Shown here piece after piece: positions 56,821 to 64,000 of a stretch of 64,000 bases of DNA (position 1 is the stretch's first letter; each line of letters begins with the position of its first letter). Both the position numbers and the translations under genes were made by a program. The stretch lies in assembly GCF_019320115.1 (NCBI RefSeq), contig NC_089581.1:7007707-7071706 (forward strand). Reading direction: 5' to 3'. The stretch comes from Miscanthus floridulus. Its lineage: Eukaryota; Streptophyta; Magnoliopsida; Poales; Poaceae. Under the pieces are notes generated by a model. The model was not told where the DNA came from and did no database searches. It saw only the letters and a list, made by a program, of their open reading frames with translations.

Positions 56821-57284
56821 TGTTGATGGGGAACCCTACGGGCCCCCATGGACCATACTGCAGGAAGGTAGACCATGGTAACAAGGCCTACAGCCCAATC
56901 GCCAAGAAGAACGCGGAGCAAAGCAACGTGCAAAACCGAAACTCCAACGCAAACTATACAAGGAAAGGCGCCCGAATCGTAGCTTAGGACTCTGACCTAG
57001 TATCCGAATAGGACATAAACAACGCCTCTTAGCGCCTGGACTATAAAGGGCTAGTGAGGGTACCCATTATAAGAGGAGAACGCATACCCGATACTCAAAG
57101 CAATACAACGCAAACAAGCTAACGCCAAAACTGGACGTAAGGTCATTACTCGACCAAGTCGAGGGCCTGAACCAGTATAAATCGTGAGTCTCTTTGTGTA
57201 ACTGCCGAATTCTGCTATTCGCCGAAGCCCAAACAACTGTCCCAAGTACCCCCGTGGCAGGCTATCGGTGGTAAAACATCGACA
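56821..57284 (+). repeat. E3 3' LTR
   Basis: 464 bp, about 7% different from the 5' LTR by eye. The first four bases are TGTT where the 5' copy has TGTC. The sequence ACATCC after it continues the E2 integrase frame. Confidence 0.92.
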
Positions 57285-58159
57285 ACATCCCTCCCACTTG
57301 GCCTTTCTCCTGCTGGGGGCTGGATCAAGTAGGACCTCTCAAGAAAGCAAATGGCAATTTCGAGTACATTTTTGTAGCAATTGATAAGTTCACCAAGTGG
57401 ATTGAATACAAACTACTCGCAAAATACAGCGTAGCCAAAGTAGTCAAATTCATCTAAGACATTATGCACCATTTTAGCATGCCCAATCGAATCATCACAG
57501 ATTTGGGTTCTCCCTTTACATCTATAGAATTCCAAAGTTGGGCACAGGATTGTGGTTTCGGCATAGATTACGCATCAGTCGCACATCCAGAAGCCAACGG
57601 GTAGGTAGAAAGGGCTAATGGACTCATACTAGCCGAATTAAAACCAAGATTGTATGAAGAACTAGTGGACTATGGATCCAAATGGATTGAAGAATTACCC
57701 AAAGTAGTATGGGGGCTACGAACTCAAATAAGTAGAGCCATCGGATACTCACATTTCTTCCTAGTTTATGGATCAGAAGCCGTACTACCTGCCGACTTGA
57801 TCTGGACATCACTAAGGATAGAACAATATGACAAAGGAGAAGCAGAACACACCCAAAGATTAGAACTCTACAGTACATAAGAAGTTAGAGTAAATGCTAC
57901 CCTTCAATCAGCCAGATACCTCCAAGGTTTAAGACGCCACTGCAACAAGAATACCCAGCCTCGATCACTCCAAATCGGAGGTCTAGTACTAAGAAGAATA
58001 CAAAAAACTAACGAACGCCATAAACTACTCAGCCCATGGGAAGGTCCTTTTATTGTCACAAAAGTCACCGGACCAGGCACATACAAGTTGATAACTGAAG
58101 ATGGAAAAGAAGTCAACAATACATGGCACATCAGCCAACTAAGAAGATTCTACGCATGA
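57285..58159 (+). pseudogene. pol: E2 integrase C-terminal part (continues 42941-45243)
   Basis: It resumes with PPTWPFSCWGLDQVGPLKKAN and carries the catalytic Asp, Asp (IITDLGSPF) and the region around NG-VERANG, where a TAG at 57601 replaces a Gln codon. Further stops are at 57455 and 57878. The end is HISQLRRFYA at 58159. Confidence 0.87.
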
Positions 58160-58369
58160 AAACAACTCAAGGAAGAATATATATACAAGCCACAAGAGAT
58201 CAACGTTTATGATCAATTAAGATGGTGTTCCTTGACAACATATGTCTTATTATGGCTTTCCCCCAGTTGTTTTCAATAAGCATGTAAACGTTCATGATCA
58301 ATAAAGATGGTGTTCCTCGACAACATATGTCTTATTATGACTTTTCCTGAGTTGTTTTCACTAAGCATA

Positions 58370-58985
58370 CCAGCCAAGAGCAAAAGAGCTGAAAAAATGC
58401 TTGAGCCCGCCGATGAGGGTAGCTAATAAGCTAACACCTGAACTAAAAAGCAAAATGGCTGAAATTATGCCTGAGCATACCGGCCAAGAGCAAAAGAACT
58501 GAAAAGATGCTTGAGCTCGCCGATGAGGGTAGCTAATAAGCTAACACCTGAACCAAAAAGCAAAATAGCTAAAATTATGCCTGAGCATACCGGCCGAGAG
58601 CAAAAGAGCTGAAAAAGATGCTTGAGCCCGCCGATGAGGGTAGCTAATAAGCTAACACCCAAACCAAAAAGCAAAATGGCTGAAATTATGCCTGAGCATA
58701 CCGGCCATGAGCAAAAGAGCTGAAAAAGATGCTTGAGCCCGCCGATGAGGGTAGCTAATAAGCTAACACCCGAACCAAAAAGCAAAATAGCTAAAATTAT
58801 GCCTGAGCATACCGGCCATGAGCAAAAGAGCTGAAAAAGATGCTTGAGCCCGCCGATGAGGGTAGCTAATAAGCTAACACTCGAACCAAAAAGCAAAATG
58901 GCTAAAATTATGCCTGAGCATACCGGTTGTGAGCAAAAGAGCTAAAAAGATGCTTAAGCCCGCCGATGAGGGTAGCTAATAAGCT
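58370..58985. repeat. E2 tandem array, 6 copies of a 110-111-bp unit
   Basis: The unit contains GCCGATGAGGGTAGCTAATA, then AAAAAGCAAAATGGCTGAAA, then CCTGAGCATACCGGCC. Landmark positions are 58416, 58526, 58637, 58748, 58859 and 58969. It is the reverse complement of the E1 array unit and sits at the same place in the element. Confidence 0.93.
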
Positions 58986-59409
58986 AACACCTGAACTGAT
59001 CCTAAGATGTCTTCACAACTAGGGAAAAAGCCAGATGCTGGCCACATCTCGAGTTAAGCAAACTAAAAAGAAGAAGTTGAAGATACTTGAGATCATTGGT
59101 CCTAAGTCTACTTGAGATAGCTGGTCCTAGGTCTTTTTAGTAATAACAAGAACAAAAAGGTTGTCAAGACAAAGATCTACTTAACTCAAGTTGTTTACAC
59201 GGCAGCCAGACAAGCACTCGACAAATCAACCTCAAGACAACGAACTACAAATACCGAGTTGTTTACACGGCACGGACAAAAGCCTGACAAGCACTTGATA
59301 AAATCAAAGACATCCAGGCAAAGAAGACATCAGCAAAAAATAAAGAATCTTCATTCAAAAAGAAGTATAATACCCTATTATAGAGGCTAGAGTACAAAGG
59401 TCAATTACA

Positions 59410-62400
59410 TCAAGCATCGTCATCAGGAGAAGAAATATCAATATTAAGATTATCCACAATCCTCCTAGCTAAGTCTTTGACCTCAGGCTCTACCTTTTCA
59501 ACGGCATCTAGATATTCTTGACTCTCAGCTTCCTCTATAATCTTGGACAAAGGCACCTCCGGAGCAAAAACCCAGACCTAGGCAAGAATATTTTTGGTAC
59601 ATAGTTGGGCACACCTCTTCACAAACTCCTAGAAACGAGTCAGAACTTGAGGAATAAACTGAGCCCAAGATTGACCATCATCTGCTGGAGTCCGGAGAAG
59701 ATTGGCTACTGACCGAAATGATTTACACAAAACATCCTAGTTCTCAATAGCCGTCGCCAACTTGCCATTCAAGACTTCAACAATTTTTTGGACCTGCACA
59801 AGATCCTTATCAGCTCCACGCCTAATCAACTTGGCAAGCATGAGTTCTTCTTTAGCACGAGTAATTACCTCTTTAGCCCTATTGTGACTATTGTGAACAA
59901 GTATCTTCATTTCCTCAATACCCTCCGAGAGCTTCTGCTTTTCAACTCGGAGAGCTAGACCAGGCACCAAAAAACAAGTCAGTAGAAAGAGAAATTTGAA
60001 TACAAAAGGAAACAAAAAAGAACCCGCAATACCATTGCACTCATTCTTCATGGCCTCCACATTCTTCAAGGCCTCCTGGACAGCAGCATCCCTCCGCTTT
60101 TCTGCCTCAACCACCTGGGCACGGAGAGCTTTTTCCTCCCTTTGGTGCGTTTGACGCTCGGTCTCCATCTCAGCCTGATAGAGGTCAAGCTCTGTTTTTA
60201 GGGCACTAACCTCAGAAGACAACTTTTTCTCGGTTTCAGACGAGAAAAAGAAGCCGGTATGATCCCGAGAAAAAGACTAATCAAAAAGAGAGAAAGAAAA
60301 ACAAGACATAAGAATAGAAGAAAGACAAACATCCAAAGAAAGAACTTTAGAAAAACTTACCTGGAGTTTTCCCCCAAAAGAAGTCGCAAAGGTTCCCCAG
60401 GCAGCGGTCAGCTCTGACAACCGATGAGTGTCATCGAATTGTTGCACCACATCATCATCCAAACGCTGAACGCCACTAGCAAGAGGAGTAGAGGGAGAAG
60501 CTGGCCGAGGCAAAGAAGACAAGACTAGGGCCGAACCCTAGGAAGCCCTGGCTACATCCTCAGATGGCTCCACCGCCACAGCCATGGTCACCTCCAAAGC
60601 CAGCAAATCAGCAGCAGCGTGATCACCAAGGAACCCTGTCTCCCTCACAACCACCTCGCTGACCGTACATTCAGGATCCTGAGACTCAGTACACCGGGGC
60701 AAACTAGAAGACTGACAAGAGGTCGACTGAGGGTTAAGGGAAGGCGAGGGTCTGCAACATAATAAGGAAACTCGATGATAAGAATATGAATCAGAAAAAA
60801 GGAAAACAAAAGCAAAGAAACAGAACGAGGATTCACTCACTCAGCTATCTTCTTCTTCATAAAACCAATAGAAGACCTTAGAGGGGGAACTATAGCAACA
60901 AAAATATCACCACCGCCCTACGACAGGAGTGGCGTGGTCGGTACCGGAGCCCTAGAAGAACTCAAGCTCGACGACCACTTACTACAAGAGAACAAGGCCA
61001 AAGTTAGAACAAAAAGATGTGTTCAACAATAGAAAAACAAGAAAACAACTCACCGATGCATGACAAGGGCCGCATTGGCACCCTCGTCTTCCTCACTCTC
61101 AAATAAGGCAACCACAGCGCCATCTGAAAAAGGAGAAAAGTACTCGGTTGAAGGCACAAACAAACAACAAAAAGACAAAACGTATTAATATGCTCACCTA
61201 GGAGCACGCTACCTATAACTTGAGTACCTGGATGAGTACTCAATTGGCGAGACTTCTTGGTAGCAGACAAACCAGAAGAACAATCCGCTCGCCCCCTTTT
61301 TCCGGCACTGCAAGGAGCTCAAGGAACTAGACGAGGAACATACTCTACATATGTGTCAAGAACTACGGAAGAAACACCAGGAAACATCATGGTGGTTTGA
61401 AACTTACTGGTTAAAGATGCCCTAGCAAGACTCTCCCCAGTCTCCACAATGGTAGGGCAGTCATCAAGGGGGATCGAATCAACGAAGTTATGCCCAAATT
61501 CCTATAAAAGAGTAAAACAACCAGATGAGAAAGATTAAGCAAAAAGTGGAGACAACAAAGGAAATAAAAAAAATACCCGCATAAGAAAAAAACAACTCAC
61601 AGCAGGAGGTGGGTTGTTAGCACAATACTTAGGGACAGCATACGGGACGACGCTTACTCCTTTCAACATCTTCTGAAGGCGCTCGAGCACCTCCTCATTA
61701 GTCAACTCAAGGGCAGGGACCATATGAGAAGGGTCCTCCACCCTAGAGTTCTCAAAACCATAATTCTCTCGCTCCTTCAGAGGTTGAACACGGCGGCGAA
61801 GAAAACTGGAAACGATCCTGAAGCCAGTCAAGCCTTGCTGTTTCAGAGTACATATCCTCTCAAGAAATGGCTTGATTGCCTGAAGCTCATCCATTGTCAG
61901 GAGATTTTTATCCCATCGGTCATTAACCATGGGACCAGAACTAGAATGAACAGCAAGAGGAGGAATCATATTGGCGGCATAAAACCAGTCGGCACGCCAA
62001 TCCCTCACAAAATCAACCAAGTCATAATCAAATAATTTACTCTTATGACCCTGATGAAACTGAATCCCGCAGCCACCAAGAACATGGGTGTCATCGCTAT
62101 GGGGTTGGGGTTTTAGACATAAGAAGTAATGAAAGCGAGAAAGAGAAGGAGGAATTCCAAGAAAAGTTTCACAAAGATGAACAAAAACAGAAAGATGAAG
62201 GACAACATTGGGAGCAAGATGGTTCAAGCTAATCCCAAAATAACTGAGAAATCGATGAAGAAAAGCAGAAGCAGGAAGGCAGAGCCCAGCACGGATAAAG
62301 GAGACAAAAAGAATAATCTCACCACAGCCTAGAGTTGGGACCCGATGCTGGCCTGGAGCTCTCCAATCAGCAAACTCCTTGTCCTGGATTAGACCATCAC

Positions 62401-62560
62401 TGACAAGCTCGCACAACTGATCCTCAGTCATAGTCAGAGCCGGCCAGATCTTCTAAGCAGCCCTCATGGCCATGAATTCTTGATTTTCAATCACAGAAAG
62501 CGATGTCTCCTCGTCTACAAAGGTTGCCTGGGACTTGCTCGCTGATTTCTTCCTACCCAT
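59410..62560 (-). pseudogene. E2 antisense spliced gene, with nonsense codon
   Basis: It is homologous to the E1 antisense gene throughout, but on the minus strand. Exon 1 is 62560-61601 (MGRKKSASKSQATFVDEE), with TAG near 62455 where E1 has Gln (MRAAQKVW). It ends at GCT|GTGAGT; intron 1 is 61600-61502 (ends TTTTATAG). The coiled-coil exons lie around 60220-59640 (SSEVSALKTELDLYQAEMETE, then LRVEKQKLSEGIEEMKILV). The end NIDISSPDDDA is at 59410. Other exons are visible at about 61450-60540. It reads Gln and Trp where E1 has its two nonsense codons, so each copy is broken at different sites. Confidence 0.75.
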
Positions 62561-62704
62561 ATACTAGCGAAAGCAATAAAGCACAAAGAAACGATGATGC
62601 TCTGACGGCAGTGCTCAAATGACGGCGACAATGGCGACGCCGGAGTTTTGAAGACTAGGGTTTCAAGGCAAAAGCAGGGCAGCAAAGAAAAAGAAGAAGA
62701 AAGG

Positions 62705-62751
62705 CCTTTAAATAGTTTTTTATAGCAATAGAAACACAGCCCACCAGGCCC
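62705..62751 (-). promoter_or_regulatory. Promoter of the E2 antisense gene
   Basis: On the minus strand: TGGGCC (62751-62746), TGGGCT (62742-62737), 9 bp apart, then CTATTTAAAG (62714-62705), identical to the TATA box of E1, about 145 bp before the ATG at 62560. Confidence 0.62.
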
Positions 62752-62760
62752 ATTAAAACA

Positions 62761-64000
62761 TGGCATGAGAACGCAATGATCCATTTCCCAACACAACTGA
62801 CACAGCTGAAAATGACGAACGGCACACTTCTACACAAAGGTACAGTTCAACGGGCATATTTCAGACTTATCCATCCAGCACCACGGCAGAGTTATCATAT
62901 TGCTACAAAAAGAACTCATCAATCATGAAGCAATGAAGGGTTACCTCACAAGGAACACAAGAACTCGGTTCTTATAGAAAGAACTCGGGAATCTCATAAA
63001 CAACCAGGACACCAGCAGAAAAAAGAATGATAATTCAGAAGACAAGATTCTTTCCATTATAAATGGCTTCAAAAAATACAAGATTACACACCTTACAAGA
63101 CCCAATGAATTCGGTACTACGACAAGCAATGTAGCAAAAAGGAACCCGGACACAACTAGGCTCTAGAACGACTACGTGTTCTAATTTGCTACTCGGTAGA
63201 ACAAACCGCACCCGGCTACACTGTTTTCTTCAAAGGACGAACATAGTACATCCAAGGTGGAAATCAGCAGCACAGCAGGACAACATGGACCAGGGAAGGC
63301 CCAAGTCCATGATGTCGGATTAGGCGTTGATCTGCACTGGACAATCGTAGGGCAGGCGAGGAGGATCAACTCAGAACTGCTGGATGAAGGAACGTATCCC
63401 ACATCACAAGACTTTCTCCAACTACCGCCACATACTTTCTGGTATAATGCCGCTGCGAGCTTAGTCTACCTCTAATCCCTATCACAAGACTCCCTCTAGC
63501 TACGACAAGATATACAAGAACTACAAAATACGCCCGGGGGCTGCTCTACTTCAGAAACTATCATATTCATGACTACGGAGATTTTAGACCACGCAACAAA
63601 ATGCTCGATGAATCAAAACCAGCACACCAGGAGGGTATTTATAGACCAAAGAAGCGGTGCACATGGACCGGGAGCACTAACAGAACAAACCTAACAAAGG
63701 ACACAGTGAAAAGATAGAATTCAATGAAAGAGGACTCAGGCGTGAAGGAACAATACTCAAGGATGAGCATATTCAGAAGGATATATCAACACTGTACAAC
63801 TCGTGAATAAACAACATTTACACTCAACCACCACCATACAACTACATCTGACAATAGCAGTCTACCAGAGAATATGCCAAGACCCTATATCTGAGTTCTT
63901 TCTGAATAAAAGAACCCGGATATATGCTCGAGACTGCAACAGGAGAGGTTGTTTGAACAACTCAGATTCAAGACCCTCCAACTTTTTGTTCCAAATAGCA
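62761..64000. other. E2 region beyond the antisense promoter, towards the 3' LTR
   Basis: No gene is supported. It matches the E1 block 18700-20200 in inverted order; for example 63405-63490 matches 19450-19560. The window ends within the CCAAATAGCA landmark, shortly before the expected polypurine tract and 3' LTR. Confidence 0.55.

Larger units (their letters stand above)
45244..57284 (+). mobile_element. E3: Tat-lineage Ty3/gypsy of a second LTR family, decayed
   Basis: The LTRs are 45244-45708 (TGTCGATGGGG to ACATCGACA) and 56821-57284 (TGTTGATGGGG), with roughly 30-35 differences by eye. Flanks are GCATC (45239-45243) and ACATC (57285-57289), a target duplication with one transition. Its interior has primer site, gag, protease, UAG signal, RT-RNaseH-integrase, antisense gene, and a polypurine tract TGCTTGGGGGCT directly before the 3' LTR. 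The region from the integrase C-terminus to the middle of the antisense gene is deleted at about 51950, so no tandem array remains. Confidence 0.92.
39497..64000 (+). mobile_element. E2: Tat-lineage Ty3/gypsy, same family as E1, opposite orientation, decayed
   Basis: The 5' LTR is 39497-39873 (TGTCGATACGGG to AACATCGACA). Then come the primer site, broken gag-protease, the shared UAG at 42938, broken RT-RNaseH-integrase interrupted by E3 (45244-57284), the integrase end at 58159, a 110-bp tandem array, and the antisense gene. The last bases of the window match the E1 block near 18705, about 190 bp before its LTR, so the E2 3' LTR should begin roughly 190 bp past 64000. The LTR shares TATA, ends and long stretches with E1, so the two are one family. 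It sits in the 3' LTR of the Sirevirus. Confidence 0.88.

Overview
This is a nuclear genome window from a grass, most likely Andropogoneae (sorghum, sugarcane, Miscanthus or maize relatives). That is inferred from GC-rich single-exon monocot coding sequence, a Tourist-type MITE, a Sirevirus with a 1.86-kb LTR, and Tat-lineage Ty3/gypsy elements carrying an antisense 'putative gypsy type transposon' gene. I cannot name the species.

Layout. Positions 1-1.3 kb hold the 5' half (exons 1-4) of a squalene synthase gene on the minus strand, cut by the window edge. Positions 1.3-4.9 kb are intergenic, with a MITE and AT-rich repeats. Positions 4898-6358 are an intact single-exon UDP-glycosyltransferase that looks like the UGT91 group, divergent from squalene synthase. 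Positions 6.4-9.8 kb have no gene I can support. From 9.8 kb to the end almost everything is nested LTR retrotransposons.

The retroelement stack is as follows. (A) 9836-15169 is a non-autonomous LTR element with a 37-bp minisatellite. Its 5' LTR is split by about 2.2 kb of DNA that resembles plant mitochondrial intergenic sequence. (B) 15842 to beyond the E2 insertion is a Ty1/copia Sirevirus. Its gag is split by E1 and its 3' LTR by E2. (E1) 18120-32053 is a young, minus-strand Tat-type Ty3/gypsy element with 396-bp LTRs that differ at about 3 sites and a perfect 5-bp target duplication. (E2) 39497 to beyond 64000 is a decayed relative of E1 on the plus strand. (E3) 45244-57284 is a third Tat-type element of a different LTR family, inserted in the integrase of E2.

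The three Tat elements share one design: gag-protease, an in-frame UAG, RT-RNaseH-integrase, a ~110-bp tandem array (E1 and E2), then a spliced gene on the opposite strand with its own promoter. The most striking observation is that the UAG is at the same place in all three. In each it is followed after exactly 8 nt by complementary arms able to form a ~21-bp hairpin. This looks like a programmed stop-codon readthrough signal between protease and reverse transcriptase. The second is the antisense gene itself, with a shared intron position and a shared promoter layout (two TGGGCY-type boxes 9 bp apart, then a TATA box). Every copy of that gene here carries at least one disabling change.
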